From: Lysobacter silvisoli
Lineage (GTDB): Bacteria; Pseudomonadota; Gammaproteobacteria; Xanthomonadales; Xanthomonadaceae
Assembly (NCBI RefSeq): GCF_003382365.1
Contig: NZ_QTSU01000001.1
Span: 992,001 to 1,056,000, forward strand
Direction of reading: 5' to 3'
DNA length: 64,000 nt
In this document: positions 54,160 through 64,000 of the stretch, piece by piece
How the letters are laid out: the number at the start of each line of letters is the position of its first letter
Numbering within the stretch: the first letter of the stretch is position 1
Position numbers and translations under genes: made by a program
Notes under the pieces: model-generated
Told to the model about the DNA's origin: nothing
Seen by the model: the letters and a program-made list of their open reading frames with translations, nothing else
Database searches by the model: none

Positions 54160-55848
54160 ATGACCGAATCATTTGCCGAGCTGTTCGAACAGAGCCAGCA
54201 GTACCTGGCCAAGCTGAAGCCGGGCGCCATCGTCACCGGTACCGTCGTGGAAGTCCGCGGCGACGTGGTGGTGATCAACGCCGGCCTGAAGTCCGAAGGC
54301 ATCGTGCCGATCGAACAGTTCCGTAACGACGCCGGCGAGATCGACGTTGCCGAAGGCGACGAGGTCAAGGTCGCCCTCGACTCCATCGAGAACGGCTTTG
54401 GCGAAACCGTGCTGTCGCGCGAGAAGGCCAAGCGCGCCATGGTGTGGGACGAGCTCGAAGCGGCGCTCGAAAAGAACGAAACCATCACCGGCCGCATCAG
54501 CGGCAAGGTCAAGGGTGGTTTCACCGTCGACATCAAGGATGTCCGCGGCTTCCTGCCCGGTTCGCTGGTGGACGTGCGCCCGGTGCGCGACTCCGCCTAC
54601 CTGGAAGGCAAGGAACTCGAGTTCAAGCTCATCAAGCTGGACCGCAAGCGCAATAACATCGTCGTCTCCCGCCGTGCGGTGGTCGAGAGCGAGTACAGCG
54701 TCGAGCGCGAGCAGCTGATGGAGAAGCTGCAGGAAGGCGCGATCCTCAAGGGTGTGGTCAAGAACCTCACCGACTACGGCGCGTTCGTGGACCTGGGCGG
54801 CATCGACGGCCTGCTGCACATCACCGACATGGCGTGGAAGCGCGTGCGTCACCCGTCGGAAGTTGTGGAAGTGGGTCAGGAGCTGGACGTCCGCGTGCTC
54901 AAGTACGACCGCGAGCGCAACCGCGTCAGCCTGGGCCTGAAGCAGCTGGGCGAGGATCCGTGGGACAACATCGCCCGCCGCTACCCGGCCGACACCCGCG
55001 TGTTCGGCAAGGTCAGCAACGTCACCGACTACGGCGCGTTCGTCGAGATCGAGCCGGGCGTCGAAGGCCTGGTGCACGTCTCCGAAATGGACTGGACCAA
55101 CAAGAACGTCAACCCGTCCAAGATCGTGCAGGTCGGCGACGAAGTTCAGGTCATGGTGCTGGACGTCGATGAAGAGCGTCGCCGTATCTCGCTGGGCATG
55201 AAGCAGGTCACCTCGAACCCGTGGGAGACCTTCGCGGCCATCCACAAGAAGGGCGACAAGGTCGAAGGCCAGATCAAGTCGATCACCGACTTCGGCATCT
55301 TCATCGGCCTGGACGGCGGCATCGACGGCCTGGTGCACCTGTCGGACATCAGCTGGAACACCACCGGCGAAGACGTGGTCCGCAACTACAAGAAGGGCGA
55401 CACCCTGGAAGCCGTCGTCCTGGCGGTGGATCCGGAGCGCGAGCGCATCAGCCTGGGCGTGAAGCAGCTGGAGCAGGACCCGATGGGTCAGTACGTCGCT
55501 TCCAACGCCAAGGGCTCGATCGTCAAGGGCGTGGTGAAGGAAGTGGACGCCAAGGGCGCCACGATCGAACTCGCCGACGGCATCGAAGGCTACGTCGCCG
55601 CGCGCGACATCGCCAAGGAGCGCGTCGAGGACGCTTCGCAGTACCTCAAGGTCGGCCAGGAAGTCGAAGCCAAGATCGTCGGTACGGACCGCAAGGGCCG
55701 CACCATGCAGCTGTCGATCAAGGCCAAGGACGAAGCCGAGCAGGCCGAGGCGCTGGCGGACTACAACCGTCAGTCCTCCGAGGCCTCCAGCGGCACCACC
55801 AAGCTGGGCGCGCTGCTGCGCGAGCAGCTGAGCGGCAAGTCCGAGTAA
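54160..55848 (+). CDS. rpsA: 30S ribosomal protein S1
   Basis: 562 aa with six consecutive S1 (OB-fold) repeats at about residues 22-87, 105-171, 192-260, 277-347, 364-434 and 450-519; repeats 3-6 carry the clear RNA-binding pattern (for example [28 protein letters not shown]). It loads structured mRNAs onto the 30S subunit. The ATG at 54160 has no Shine-Dalgarno sequence (CCGAGTAATCAACTA precedes it), as in other rpsA genes, which rely on special leader structure and autoregulation. The 206-bp leader region after cmk should contain its own promoter. Confidence 0.98.
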   Translation: MTESFAELFEQSQQYLAKLKPGAIVTGTVVEVRGDVVVINAGLKSEGIVPIEQFRNDAGEIDVAEGDEVKVALDSIENGFGETVLSREKAKRAMVWDELEAALEKNETITGRISGKVKGGFTVDIKDVRGFLPGSLVDVRPVRDSAYLEGKELEFKLIKLDRKRNNIVVSRRAVVESEYSVEREQLMEKLQEGAILKGVVKNLTDYGAFVDLGGIDGLLHITDMAWKRVRHPSEVVEVGQELDVRVLKYDRERNRVSLGLKQLGEDPWDNIARRYPADTRVFGKVSNVTDYGAFVEIEPGVEGLVHVSEMDWTNKNVNPSKIVQVGDEVQVMVLDVDEERRRISLGMKQVTSNPWETFAAIHKKGDKVEGQIKSITDFGIFIGLDGGIDGLVHLSDISWNTTGEDVVRNYKKGDTLEAVVLAVDPERERISLGVKQLEQDPMGQYVASNAKGSIVKGVVKEVDAKGATIELADGIEGYVAARDIAKERVEDASQYLKVGQEVEAKIVGTDRKGRTMQLSIKAKDEAEQAEALADYNRQSSEASSGTTKLGALLREQLSGKSE

Positions 55849-55907
55849 GCGCTTCACGCGCCGGTCCGGTCCGCCGGGCCGGCGCTAGCGGCAAAGCAGT
55901 ACCGCGG

Positions 55908-55940
55908 AGGCGGCCCGGCGTACCGGGTCGCCTTCGGTTT
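55908..55940 (+). terminator. Terminator after rpsA
   Basis: An 11-bp stem AGGCGGCCCGG / CCGGGTCGCCT with one G-U pair and loop CGTA, followed by TCGGTTT. It is 60 bp past the rpsA stop and 68 bp before ihfB. Confidence 0.6.
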
Positions 55941-56008
55941 GTAGCACCGTCGCGGCGCCGGCCTCCGGTTCCGTCCCGACACCTTCGTTAGAGCATCGCG
56001 CCGCGCCC

Positions 56009-56311
<303 letters not shown>

Positions 56312-56551
56312 GAAGCGGGAGTTAGGAGATAGAGGAGGGCGCTGCGCCGCTCCGCTGTCGTTCCTTGGCTCCGATGTCCTGCGACGCCCCTGGCGTCTTC
56401 CAGCTCTCTTGCATCGACCGGCCCGGAAAGCTCGCGCCTTGCCCAGCTTCCCATTCCTGGCGACTGCCCGCTTTTCTCTACTTCCTAACTCCTCTGCGCT
56501 ACTTTCTAGCCTTAAGCTAGTAAGCATCGCGGACGTTGGACTCCAGCCACC

Positions 56552-56809
56552 ATGCGCCTGATCCGTTTCCTGATCGCCTTGCTCTGCCTCGCGGCCGGCG
56601 CCGTCGTCGGCGCGCTGAACCGGCAGATCGTGCCCATCGACCTGGGCTTCGGCACTTTCCCCACCACCCTGGGCGTGGCCCTGCTGGTCGCCTTGCTGCT
56701 GGGCGTGCTCGCCGGCGGCCTGGCGATCACCGCCAGCCTGGTGCTGCCGCTGCGCCGGCGCCTGGCGCGTGCCGAACGCGTCGCCGCCGCGCCGCCGCGC
56801 GAGGTCTGA
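56552..56809 (+). CDS. lapA: LapA family (DUF1049) inner-membrane protein
   Basis: 85 aa, two membrane helices (residues 4-21 and 41-63) with the conserved NRQIVPIDLGFGTFPTTLGVALL between them and a basic C-terminus (LPLRRRLARAERV). LapA partners LapB in controlling LPS synthesis through FtsH and LpxC. It is followed by lapB after 3 bp, as in E. coli (yciS-yciM). The order ihfB-lapA-lapB is a further support for the assignment. Confidence 0.92.
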   Translation: MRLIRFLIALLCLAAGAVVGALNRQIVPIDLGFGTFPTTLGVALLVALLLGVLAGGLAITASLVLPLRRRLARAERVAAAPPREV

Positions 56810-56812
56810 GGC

Positions 56813-57988
56813 ATGGAATTCATCAGCGAGTGGTTCTGGTTTTTCCTGTTGCTGCCCATCGCCGCGGTCAGCGGCTGGGTGATCGGCCGGCGCGGCGGCG
56901 AACGCCATAGCGACAACCAGGTCAGCCACCTGTCCACCACGTATTTCCGTGGCCTGAACTACCTGCTCAACGAGCAGCCGGACAAGGCCATCGAGTTGTT
57001 CCTGCACATCGCCGAACTGGACAAGGACACCTTCGAGACCCAGGTCGCGCTGGGCCATCTGTTCCGCCGCCGCGGCGAGGTCGATCGTGCGATCCGTTTG
57101 CACCAGGCGCTGGTGCAGCGCCCCGGCCTGAGCGATCAGCAGAAGGTGCAGGCGCTGCTGGCGCTGGGCGAGGACTACATGCGCTCGGGCCTGCTCGACC
57201 GCGCCGAGACGGTGTTCAGCGACCTGGTCGCGCTGGACATGGCGCCGCTGGCGCTGCGTCACTTGATCGGCATCTACCAGTCCGAACGCGACTGGGACAA
57301 GGCGATCGAAAACGCCAGCCGCTACGAGGCCGCCACCGGCGAGCCCATGGGCAAGCTGATCGCGCAGTTCGAATGCGAGCTGGCCGACCGCCACCGCGCC
57401 GCGGGCGAGGTCGAGGCCGCGCGCGCGGCGGTGCGCCGCGCCTACGAGGCCGATGCCAATTCGGTGCGTGCGGGCATGCTGGAGGGCCGCATCGAGGTCG
57501 AGGCCGGCAACGACGCCGCCGCGATCCGCGCCTTCGAGCGCGTGGCCCGCGCCGATCCCGACTACCTGCCGGAAGTGCTGCCCTCGCTGCTGAGCTGCTA
57601 CGAGCGCGACGGCGACCCGACCGGCGGGCGCGCGTTCCTGGCCGAGATGTGCGAGCACTACCGCGGCATCGCTCCGGTGCTGGCGCTGACCCGCATGGTC
57701 GAAGCCGAAGACGGCGTGCCGGCCGCGCGCGCCTACCTCGCGCGTCAGCTCAAGGACCGGCCGTCGGTGCGCGGCGAGGCCGCGCTGATCGACCTGACCC
57801 TGGCCGAAGGCGCCGACCCGCAGGCGACGCTGCACGACCTCAAGCACATCACCGACCAGTTGCTGGTGCGCAATCCGAGCTACCGCTGCAACCGCTGCGG
57901 CTTCGGCGCGCGCAGCCACCACTGGCAATGCCCGAGCTGCAAGGAATGGGGAACGGTCAAGCCGCTGCTGAATTACGCGGTGGTGTGA
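56813..57988 (+). CDS. lapB: LPS assembly regulator LapB (YciM)
   Basis: 391 aa. N-terminal membrane helix (FWFFLLLPIAAVSGWVIG), then about nine TPR hairpins (from YFRGLNYLLNEQPDKAIELFL), and a C-terminal rubredoxin-like metal site with paired cysteines in YRCNRCGFGAR and QCPSCKEWGT (residues ~357-378). LapB directs FtsH to LpxC and so limits LPS output; the metal site is needed in E. coli. It overlaps closely with lapA and is followed after 4 bp by a glycosyltransferase gene, tying LPS control to glycan synthesis here. Confidence 0.95.
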   Translation: MEFISEWFWFFLLLPIAAVSGWVIGRRGGERHSDNQVSHLSTTYFRGLNYLLNEQPDKAIELFLHIAELDKDTFETQVALGHLFRRRGEVDRAIRLHQALVQRPGLSDQQKVQALLALGEDYMRSGLLDRAETVFSDLVALDMAPLALRHLIGIYQSERDWDKAIENASRYEAATGEPMGKLIAQFECELADRHRAAGEVEAARAAVRRAYEADANSVRAGMLEGRIEVEAGNDAAAIRAFERVARADPDYLPEVLPSLLSCYERDGDPTGGRAFLAEMCEHYRGIAPVLALTRMVEAEDGVPAARAYLARQLKDRPSVRGEAALIDLTLAEGADPQATLHDLKHITDQLLVRNPSYRCNRCGFGARSHHWQCPSCKEWGTVKPLLNYAVV

Positions 57989-57992
57989 GCGC

Positions 57993-58964
57993 ATGGGCAG
58001 TTGGCTGGCGATCCACCTGCTGATCGGCGCGGTCGGCACCTGGCTGGCGCGGCGCTATGCGCTGCGCCAGGCCCTGTTCGACCAGCCCGGCGAGCGACGC
58101 GCGCATACCGTGGCCACCCCGCGCGGCGGCGGCATCGCCATCGTCCTGGCCCTGCTGGTGGCCGTACTGACCCTGGCCGTGCGCCTGCCGGCGCAGGCAC
58201 CGCTGCTGGCCGCCTTCGGCCTGGGCCTGGTGCTGGTGGCCGGGGTCGGCCTGATCGACGACCACCGGCCGCTGCCGGCCTCGCTGCGGCTGGCCGTGCA
58301 TGCGGTGGCCGCGGCGGTGTTCGGCTACGCGGTCTGGCACGTGCTGGGGCAGCCCTGGCTGGCCCTGGCCGCGTTCGCCGCGGCGCTGGTGCTGACCAAT
58401 GTCTGGAACTTCATGGACGGCATCAACGGTCTGGCCGCGAGCCAGGCCGCGGTGGCCGCGCTGGCCCTGGGCTGGCTGGCCGGCGCTCCGGGCTGGTGGC
58501 TGGGCCTGGCCCTGGCCGCGGCCTGCCTGGGCTTCCTGCCGTTCAACTACCCGCGCGCCCGGATCTTCATGGGCGACGTGGGCAGCGGCGCCCTGGGCTA
58601 TGCCCTGGCCGGCCTGGCGGTGCTCGCCGCCGCCCAACTCGGCCCTGGCCGATCAGCGGTCGTCCTGATGCCGCTGTCGGCGTTCCTCGTCGACGCGGGC
58701 TTGACACTGGCCCGCCGCATGCTGCGTCGGGAGCGGTGGTGGACGGCACACGATCAGCACGCTTATCAGGGATGGGCCCGCAGGGTGGGGCACACCAAAG
58801 TCACACTGATCTATGCCATCCATTCCTGCTTGGCTGTGCTGGCGCTCCCAGTCCTGCTGCAAACGAGAATGGCTTTCATGTTGTATATGGTTTTGGCGTG
58901 GTATACCTCCGCCGCTTTTTTGTGGTGGTGGCTACAACGCGCGCCGGCTCCTGGCCGGCGCTAG
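57993..58964 (+). CDS. MraY/WecA-family undecaprenyl-phosphate glycosyltransferase (WbpL-like)
   Basis: 323 aa, about ten membrane helices. Family motifs: GGGIAIVLALL near residue 45, GVGLIDDHRPLPASLR (DDxxxx), the catalytic NVWNFMDGINGLAAS, and FNYPRARIFMGDVGSGALG, with a histidine motif HDQHAYQGWARR near the C-terminus. It transfers an N-acetylhexosamine-1-phosphate to undecaprenyl phosphate to start a lipid-linked glycan; not MraY, whose length is ~360 aa. The last ~150 bp have noticeably lower GC than the rest. It sits between lapB and a WbpM-like gene. Confidence 0.93.
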   Translation: MGSWLAIHLLIGAVGTWLARRYALRQALFDQPGERRAHTVATPRGGGIAIVLALLVAVLTLAVRLPAQAPLLAAFGLGLVLVAGVGLIDDHRPLPASLRLAVHAVAAAVFGYAVWHVLGQPWLALAAFAAALVLTNVWNFMDGINGLAASQAAVAALALGWLAGAPGWWLGLALAAACLGFLPFNYPRARIFMGDVGSGALGYALAGLAVLAAAQLGPGRSAVVLMPLSAFLVDAGLTLARRMLRRERWWTAHDQHAYQGWARRVGHTKVTLIYAIHSCLAVLALPVLLQTRMAFMLYMVLAWYTSAAFLWWWLQRAPAPGRR

Positions 58965-58993
58965 TTTTCTCCCGGCAGGTATAGGGGCATGGA

Positions 58994-60901
58994 ATGAGCT
59001 CTTGGCGCGATCGTATGAAAGGTGCACTGCCGCGGTTCGCGGTAGTCGCGCACGATCTCGCAATGGTGTGGTTGGTCTGGCAAGCGCTGCATCGCCTGCG
59101 TTTCAGCATGGCCGCCCCCGCGACCCTGCCGCTGTGGTCGGCCGAGATCGCGCTGGTCATGGCTGCCCAGGGCCTGGTGTTCTGGCAGGTCGGCCTGTAC
59201 CGCGGCCTGTGGCGTTTCGCCGGCGTGCCCGACCTTTGGAACATCTTCAAGGCCTGCGTGCTGGGCTTGTTCGCGATCGTCCTGGGCCTGTTCCTGTACA
59301 ACCGCGTCGATGCCGTGCCGCGCACGGTGCTGGTGCTGTACCCGCTGGTGCTGATGGGCATGCTGGGCGCGCCGCGCCTGCTGTACCGCGCCTGGAAGGA
59401 CAGCCGCATCGAACGCGCCAGCACCGCCTCGGTGCGCATCCTGATTTTGGGCGCCGGCCGCGCCGGCGAAGCGCTGGTGCGCGACCTGCGCCGCTTCGGC
59501 ACCTACGAGCCCGTGGGTTTCCTCGACGACGCGGTGCGCCTGCGCGGCAGCAAGGTGCAGGGCGTGCCGGTGCTGGGCCGGGTGCCCGAGGTCGCCGAGA
59601 TCGCGCGCGAAACCGCGGCCAAGCTGCTGGTGATCGCGATGCCCTCGGCCGACGCCAACGCGCTGCAGCGCGTGGTCCTGGCCTGCGAGCGCACCGGCCT
59701 GCCGTTCCGCATGGTGCCGCGCCTGCAGGACGTGCTCGAAGGCCGTTCGCTGCCCGGCGAATTGAAGGAAGTCGCGATCGAGGACCTGCTCGGCCGCAAG
59801 CCGGTGCTGCCCGATTGGAAGGCCATCCGCGGCTGGCTGGGCGCGCGTTCGGTGCTGGTCACCGGCGCCGGCGGCTCGATCGGCTCGGAGCTGTGCCGCC
59901 AGTGCGCGCGCCACGGCGCCCGCCGCATCGCCCTGATCGAAATCGACGAGCTCGCGCTGACCCAGACCGAGGCCGCGCTGCGCCGCGACTTCCCCGATCT
60001 GGAATACATCCCGGTGCTGGGCGACTGCGGCGACCCCGCGGTGATCGCCTACGCCTTGGGGCTGTCCGAGCCCGACGCGGTCTTCCATGCCGCCGCCTAC
60101 AAGCAGGTGCCGCTGCTGGAAGCGCAGCTGCGCGAGGCCGTGCGCAACAACGTGCTGGCCACGGCCACGGTCGCGCGCGCCTGCCGCGAGGCCGGCGTGG
60201 GCACCTTCGTGCTGATCTCCACCGACAAGGCGGTGGACCCGGTCAATGTGCTGGGCGCGACCAAGCGCCTGGCCGAAATGACCTGCCAGTCGCTGGCCGA
60301 CCAGCGCTCCACCCGTTTCGTCACCGTGCGCTTCGGCAACGTGCTCGATTCGGCCGGCAGCGTGGTGCCGCTGTTCCGCGAGCAGATCCGCAGCGGCGGC
60401 CCGGTCACGGTCACCGATCCGGAAGTGACCCGCTTCTTCATGACCATTCCCGAAGCCTGCCAGCTGATCCTGCAGGCCTCGGCGATCGGCACCCACGAGG
60501 CGATCTACACCCTGGACATGGGCGAGCCGGTGCCGATCCGGCTGCTGGCCGAGCAGATGATCCGCCTGGCCGGCAAGCAGCCCGGCCGCGACATCGCGAT
60601 CATCTACACCGGCCTGCGCCCGGGCGAGAAGCTGCACGAGACGCTGTTCCACGCCGACGAGCGCTACCGCCCGACCCAGCATCCCAAGATCCTGCAGGCC
60701 GAGCCGCGCGACGTCTCGGCGCACGCGATCGAATCGGCGATCGCGCAGCTGCGCGAGGCCAGCGCCCGCTACGACCGCGACGCGCTGGGCCAGCTGCTGC
60801 GCATGGCCGTGCCCGAGTTCGCCCCGGTGGGCGAACATCCTGATTACATCGAGTCGGCTACCGTTGTGGCCTTTCCCGCTCGTAACGCCAGGAAGGTTTG
60901 A
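58994..60901 (+). CDS. WbpM/CapD-like nucleotide-sugar 4,6-dehydratase, membrane-bound
   Basis: 635 aa. Four N-terminal helices (residues ~12-125), a first Rossmann-like segment ([17 protein letters not shown]) and the catalytic SDR domain: [79 protein letters not shown]. These enzymes make UDP-4-keto-6-deoxy-N-acetylglucosamine for bacillosamine, FucNAc or QuiNAc. The S/M/K triad has Leu420 where WbpM has methionine (NVLGATK, Lys424). It follows the transferase gene by 29 bp and overlaps galU by 1 bp. Confidence 0.95.
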   Translation: MSSWRDRMKGALPRFAVVAHDLAMVWLVWQALHRLRFSMAAPATLPLWSAEIALVMAAQGLVFWQVGLYRGLWRFAGVPDLWNIFKACVLGLFAIVLGLFLYNRVDAVPRTVLVLYPLVLMGMLGAPRLLYRAWKDSRIERASTASVRILILGAGRAGEALVRDLRRFGTYEPVGFLDDAVRLRGSKVQGVPVLGRVPEVAEIARETAAKLLVIAMPSADANALQRVVLACERTGLPFRMVPRLQDVLEGRSLPGELKEVAIEDLLGRKPVLPDWKAIRGWLGARSVLVTGAGGSIGSELCRQCARHGARRIALIEIDELALTQTEAALRRDFPDLEYIPVLGDCGDPAVIAYALGLSEPDAVFHAAAYKQVPLLEAQLREAVRNNVLATATVARACREAGVGTFVLISTDKAVDPVNVLGATKRLAEMTCQSLADQRSTRFVTVRFGNVLDSAGSVVPLFREQIRSGGPVTVTDPEVTRFFMTIPEACQLILQASAIGTHEAIYTLDMGEPVPIRLLAEQMIRLAGKQPGRDIAIIYTGLRPGEKLHETLFHADERYRPTQHPKILQAEPRDVSAHAIESAIAQLREASARYDRDALGQLLRMAVPEFAPVGEHPDYIESATVVAFPARNARKV

Positions 60902-61797
60902 TGGCACGTATCCGTAAAGCCGTGTTCCCGGTCGCAGGGCTGGGCACCCGGTTCCTGCCCGCGACCAAGACCGTTCCCAAGGAAATGCTGCCGATCGTGG
61001 ATCGGCCGCTGATCCAGTACGCCGTGGACGAGGCCATCGAGGCCGGCTGCGACACCCTGATCTTCGTCACCAACCGCTACAAGCACGCGGTGGCCGACTA
61101 TTTCGACAAGGCCTACGAGCTGGAACAGAAGCTCGAGCGCAGCGGCAAGACCGAGCAACTGGAGCTGGTGCGCAACGTGCTGCCCGAGGGCGTGCGCGCC
61201 GTGTTCGTGACCCAGGCCGAAGCGCTGGGCCTGGGCCATGCGGTGCTGTGCGCCAAGGCCGTGGTCGGCGACGAGCCGTTCGCGGTGGTGCTGCCGGACG
61301 ACCTGATCTGGAACCGCGGCCCCGGCGCGCTCAAGCAGATGGCCGACGCCGCCGCGGCATCGGGCAGCAGCGTGATCGCGGTGCAGGACGTGCCGCGCGA
61401 GCAGACCGGCAGTTACGGCATCGTCGCCACCGACGGCTTCGCCGCGCGCCAGGGCCGGATCCGCGCCATCGTCGAAAAGCCCAAGCCCGAGGTCGCGCCC
61501 AGCACCCTGGCCGTGGTCGGCCGCTACGTGCTCAATCCGCGCATCTTCGACCTGCTGGAAAGCACCACGCCCGGCGCCGGCGGCGAGATCCAGCTGACCG
61601 ATGCGATCGCCTCGCTGCTGGCCGAAGAAGCCGTCAATGCCTACCGCTTCCAGGGCACGCGCTTCGACTGCGGCACCCATCTGGGCCTGATCGAGGCCAC
61701 GATCCGCTTCGCCCTGGACCACGAGGTGCTCAGCGATTCGGCGCGCCAGCTGATGCAGAACGCGCTGGCCGAATTGGGCGTGGCCGATCTGGAGTGA
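60901..61797 (+). CDS. galU: UTP-glucose-1-phosphate uridylyltransferase
   Basis: 298 aa. Makes UDP-glucose from UTP and glucose-1-phosphate. Motifs [22 protein letters not shown] (nucleotide binding), [19 protein letters not shown]-type [12 protein letters not shown] and [13 protein letters not shown] 60901 has AGGAAGG just upstream; a TTG three bases earlier is not needed. It is the last gene of the envelope run and supplies UDP-sugars to the adjacent glycan genes. Highly conserved; identification secure. Confidence 0.97.
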   Translation: MARIRKAVFPVAGLGTRFLPATKTVPKEMLPIVDRPLIQYAVDEAIEAGCDTLIFVTNRYKHAVADYFDKAYELEQKLERSGKTEQLELVRNVLPEGVRAVFVTQAEALGLGHAVLCAKAVVGDEPFAVVLPDDLIWNRGPGALKQMADAAAASGSSVIAVQDVPREQTGSYGIVATDGFAARQGRIRAIVEKPKPEVAPSTLAVVGRYVLNPRIFDLLESTTPGAGGEIQLTDAIASLLAEEAVNAYRFQGTRFDCGTHLGLIEATIRFALDHEVLSDSARQLMQNALAELGVADLE

Positions 61798-61827
61798 GGG
61801 CAGGGCGCGCCGCGCCCGCCTGCGGAT

Positions 61828-62268
61828 TCAAGCGTAGGTCCACCACAGCGCCGCGGCCGCCGCGGCGCACACAGCGGCGGCCGCCATCGCCGCGCGCCCG
61901 AGCAGGCGCACGCGCGCGATCCAGCGCAGGGCTACCGGGCCGCGCAATACCCGTACATCGCGCAAGGTGCGCCAGTGCTGCGGCGGAAAACGCCGTTTGG
62001 CCTGCGCGGCCGCGGCCAGCCGGCCCAGGCTGCGGCCCAGCAGCCACAGCGGCACGGTGGGCAGCAGCGCCAGCGCGCTGAGCAGGCCGCGCAGCCAGCG
62101 CCGGGTGCGCTGCGCATCGGCGTCGCTGGCCAGTTGCTGCACCACCTGCGCCAGCCAGCCGTCGAGCTGCCACAGCGCCAGCGCGCTCAGCACCGCGATC
62201 GCGGCGATGATGCGCAGGCTGCGCCTGCGATAGGCTAGGTCGGCCGGATGGATCTCGATCTCGCGCAT
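61828..62268 (-). CDS. Two-helix membrane protein of unknown function
   Basis: 146 aa. Starts [20 protein letters not shown], a short amphipathic cytoplasmic head, then a hydrophobic helix ([16 protein letters not shown]) and a second one ([17 protein letters not shown]), ending in a Lys/Arg-rich region and a third weak hydrophobic stretch ([18 protein letters not shown]). No named family. Convergent with galU (30-bp gap) and divergent from the FAD oxidoreductase gene (75-bp gap), so it has its own promoter. Confidence 0.7.
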   Translation of the reverse strand: MREIEIHPADLAYRRRSLRIIAAIAVLSALALWQLDGWLAQVVQQLASDADAQRTRRWLRGLLSALALLPTVPLWLLGRSLGRLAAAAQAKRRFPPQHWRTLRDVRVLRGPVALRWIARVRLLGRAAMAAAAVCAAAAAALWWTYA

Positions 62269-62343
62269 CCCGTGCCGGCCTCGTCCCCCGTAGCGTTCCA
62301 GCCGTATTTCAGCAAACCCCGCCCGCGCCCGCCAACTCCGCCG

Positions 62344-63633
62344 ATGACCGCCGACAGCTACTACCGCGCCACGCTGCCGCCCATCGACGAACGCCCGGCC
62401 TTGCAGGGCCGGCGCGAGGCGGAGGTCTGCGTGGTCGGCGGCGGCTTCGCCGGTCTCAACACCGCCCTGGGCCTGGCCGAGCGCGGCCTGGACGGGGTGG
62501 TGCTGCTGGAGGCGCAGACCCTGGGCCACGGCGCCTCGGGCCGCAACGGCGGCTTCGTGTTCGGCGGCTTCTCGCTGGGCGAGGCCGCGCTGCGGCGCGA
62601 ACTCGGCGGCGCCAGGGCACGCGAGCTGTACGCCGGCAGCACCGATGCGGTCGAACTGATCCGCGCGCGCATCCACCGCCATGGCCTGGACTGCGACGCG
62701 GTCGAGGCCGGCGTGATCTGGGCCAACTGGTTCCGCGACCCGCAGGTGCTGCGCTCGCGCCAGCGCCTGCTGGCCGAGCACTACGGCGTGGATTGGCAAT
62801 GGCTGCCGCAGCCGGAGCTGCGCGACCTGATCCGCAGCCACCGCTATCACGACGGCCTGTTCGAGCCGCAGGCCTTCCATTTCCACCCGCTCAAGTACGC
62901 CCACGGCCTGGCCGGCTTGGCCCAGCGCGCCGGCGTGGCCGTGCACGAGCGCAGCCCGGCCGTGGCCCTGCGCCGCGAAGGCGCGCACTGGCGCGTGGGC
63001 ACGCCGCAAGGCGAGGTGCTGGCGCGGCAGGTGGTGCTGGCCTGCGGCGGCTACCTGGCCGGCCTGCGCGCGAACGTGGACGCGGCGGTGATGCCGATCG
63101 CCACCTACGTGATGGTCACCGAACCGCTGGGCGCGCGCCTGGATCAGGCGCTGCGCACGCGCGCGGCGGTCTACGACACCCGCTTCGCCTTCGACTATTA
63201 CCGCCCGCTGCCCGATACCCGGCTGCTGTGGGGCGGCCGCATCTCGGTGTTGGACCGCTCGCCGTCGGCGGTGGAACGCTTGCTGCGGCGCGACCTGCTC
63301 AAGGTGTTCCCGCAGCTGGAGGGCGTGCGCATCGAGCAGGCCTGGTCCGGGCTGATGAGCTATGCGCGGCATCAGATGCCGCAGATCGGCGAGGTCGAGG
63401 ACGGCCTGTGGCTGGCGCAGGCCTTCGGCGGCCATGGCGTGGCGCCGACCACGTTCGCCGGCGAAACGCTGGCCGCGGCCATCGCCCATGGCGATACGCG
63501 CTGGCGCGACCTGCAGCGTTACGGCCTGGTCTCGGCGTTCAAGCCGGCCGGTTTGCTGGCGGCGCAGTTGAGTTACACCTGGGCGCAGTTCCAGGACGCG
63601 TGGAAGGATTGGAACGAGAGGAACAGCGGATGA
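62344..63633 (+). CDS. FAD-dependent oxidoreductase (DadA/PuuB-like)
   Basis: 429 aa. Rossmann FAD motif [20 protein letters not shown] near residue 31 and [17 protein letters not shown] near 68 characterise the DAO superfamily branch that includes gamma-glutamylputrescine oxidase and sarcosine/glycine oxidases. C-terminal motif [16 protein letters not shown] supplies the second FAD contact. ATG 62344 gives the conserved N-terminus; in-frame upstream codons would overlap the divergent gene. An amine oxidase role, perhaps on a polyamine conjugate, is possible given aguAB, but unproven. Confidence 0.9.
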   Translation: MTADSYYRATLPPIDERPALQGRREAEVCVVGGGFAGLNTALGLAERGLDGVVLLEAQTLGHGASGRNGGFVFGGFSLGEAALRRELGGARARELYAGSTDAVELIRARIHRHGLDCDAVEAGVIWANWFRDPQVLRSRQRLLAEHYGVDWQWLPQPELRDLIRSHRYHDGLFEPQAFHFHPLKYAHGLAGLAQRAGVAVHERSPAVALRREGAHWRVGTPQGEVLARQVVLACGGYLAGLRANVDAAVMPIATYVMVTEPLGARLDQALRTRAAVYDTRFAFDYYRPLPDTRLLWGGRISVLDRSPSAVERLLRRDLLKVFPQLEGVRIEQAWSGLMSYARHQMPQIGEVEDGLWLAQAFGGHGVAPTTFAGETLAAAIAHGDTRWRDLQRYGLVSAFKPAGLLAAQLSYTWAQFQDAWKDWNERNSG

Positions 63634-63989
63634 GCGCGGACGATACGGCGGCCGGGCAGGGCGACCTGAGCTGGCAGGAATTCGAGCGGGTGGCGCTGTG
63701 CGCGGGCACGGTGCTGCGGGTGGAGGACTTCCCCGAGGCGCGCAAGCCGGCGTGGAAGCTGTGGGTGGACTTCGGCCCGCATGGCGTGCGCAAGACCAGC
63801 GCGCAGGTGAAGCAGCTCTACAGCGCCGAGGAACTGGTGGGCCGGCAGATCGTCGGCGTGATCAATTTCCCGCCCAAACAGGTCGGCCCGTTCCGCTCCG
63901 AGTTCCTGCTGACCGGTTTCCCCACCGACGAGGGCGTGGTGATCACCGCCATCGAACGCCCGGTCCCCAACGGCACCCGCCTGGCCTGA
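63630..63989 (+). CDS. CsaA-like tRNA-binding domain protein
   Basis: 119 aa. The tRNA-binding OB-fold seen in CsaA and the MetRS C-terminus: [70 protein letters not shown]. Homologues bind tRNA and are also proposed as export chaperones; neither role is settled here. The ATG at 63630 overlaps the oxidoreductase stop (ATGA), so the two are coupled. It ends 11 bp before the window edge. Confidence 0.9.
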   Translation: MSADDTAAGQGDLSWQEFERVALCAGTVLRVEDFPEARKPAWKLWVDFGPHGVRKTSAQVKQLYSAEELVGRQIVGVINFPPKQVGPFRSEFLLTGFPTDEGVVITAIERPVPNGTRLA

Positions 63990-64000
63990 CCCGCCTGGCT

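Noticed and set aside
60898-60903. TTG start for galU three bases before the ATG
   Set aside because: The ATG at 60901 is better spaced from the AGGAAGG site and gives the conserved [10 protein letters not shown]-type N-terminus.

Overview
The window is a very GC-rich, densely packed chromosomal segment with no rRNA, tRNA, CRISPR array, prophage or intact insertion sequence. The gene content points to Lysobacteraceae (Xanthomonadaceae), most likely Lysobacter or a close relative. The evidence is the kynurenine operon with ACMSD, the large NAD-dependent glutamate dehydrogenase, a B-type L36, GTAG-type REP palindromes, several apparently leaderless promoters, and the cmk-rpsA-ihfB-lapA-lapB order. 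This is inference from family knowledge; no database search was done.

Layout. 1-731 (-): 5' part of an ArsR-methyltransferase fusion regulator. 1047-7417 (+): acyl-CoA dehydrogenase and NAD-glutamate dehydrogenase. 7634-9452 (+): NAD kinase and a 5'-nucleotidase. 9459-12460 (-): DUF2939, DUF2461 and exonuclease I. 12467-21244 (-): a kynurenine catabolic operon (aldehyde dehydrogenase, secreted unknown, carbonic anhydrase, aminomuconate deaminase, 3-HAO, ACMSD, kynureninase, KMO), interrupted by a frameshifted GIY-YIG nuclease unit with perfect 29-bp inverted ends. 21485-34205 (+): nine genes, Tat-TldD / TldE / Tat-TldD / DUF4159 / MoxR / DUF58 / BatA-like / DUF4175-like / membrane GATase-like, the last five tightly coupled. 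34328-36899: tyrosine phosphatase, an unknown, a SnoaL-like remnant, then a TetR-DUF6151-DUF6958 operon whose operator lies inside its own promoter. 37172-40650 (-): asnS, two small proteins, PaiB and an atypical SDR. 40776-44199 (+): DUF2891, A-type Fe-S carrier, DUF885 peptidase. 44340-48081 (-): TraB/PrgY protein, a membrane protein, an alpha/beta hydrolase and its TetR regulator. 48650-49699 (+): secreted hydrolase. 49721-53102 (-): GNAT, aguB, aguA, a small secreted protein, rpmJ. 53267-61797 (+): cmk, rpsA, ihfB, lapA, lapB, a WecA/WbpL-like glycosyltransferase, a WbpM-like dehydratase, galU. 61828-63989: membrane protein (-), FAD oxidoreductase and CsaA-like protein (+).

How the genes work together. 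The kyn genes carry kynurenine through 3-hydroxykynurenine, 3-hydroxyanthranilate, ACMS and 2-aminomuconate semialdehyde to 2-aminomuconate and its deaminated product; the embedded carbonic anhydrase may handle CO2 released by ACMSD. aguA and aguB convert agmatine to putrescine. The lapAB-glycan block links LPS quality control to sugar-nucleotide and lipid-linked glycan synthesis. The TldD/TldE-MoxR block looks like an envelope peptide-processing or maturation system of unknown substrate. Three families of palindromic intergenic repeats (GTAG REPs, CGTCATTCC palindromes, and an AAATCCCC element of about 110 bp) mark gene boundaries.
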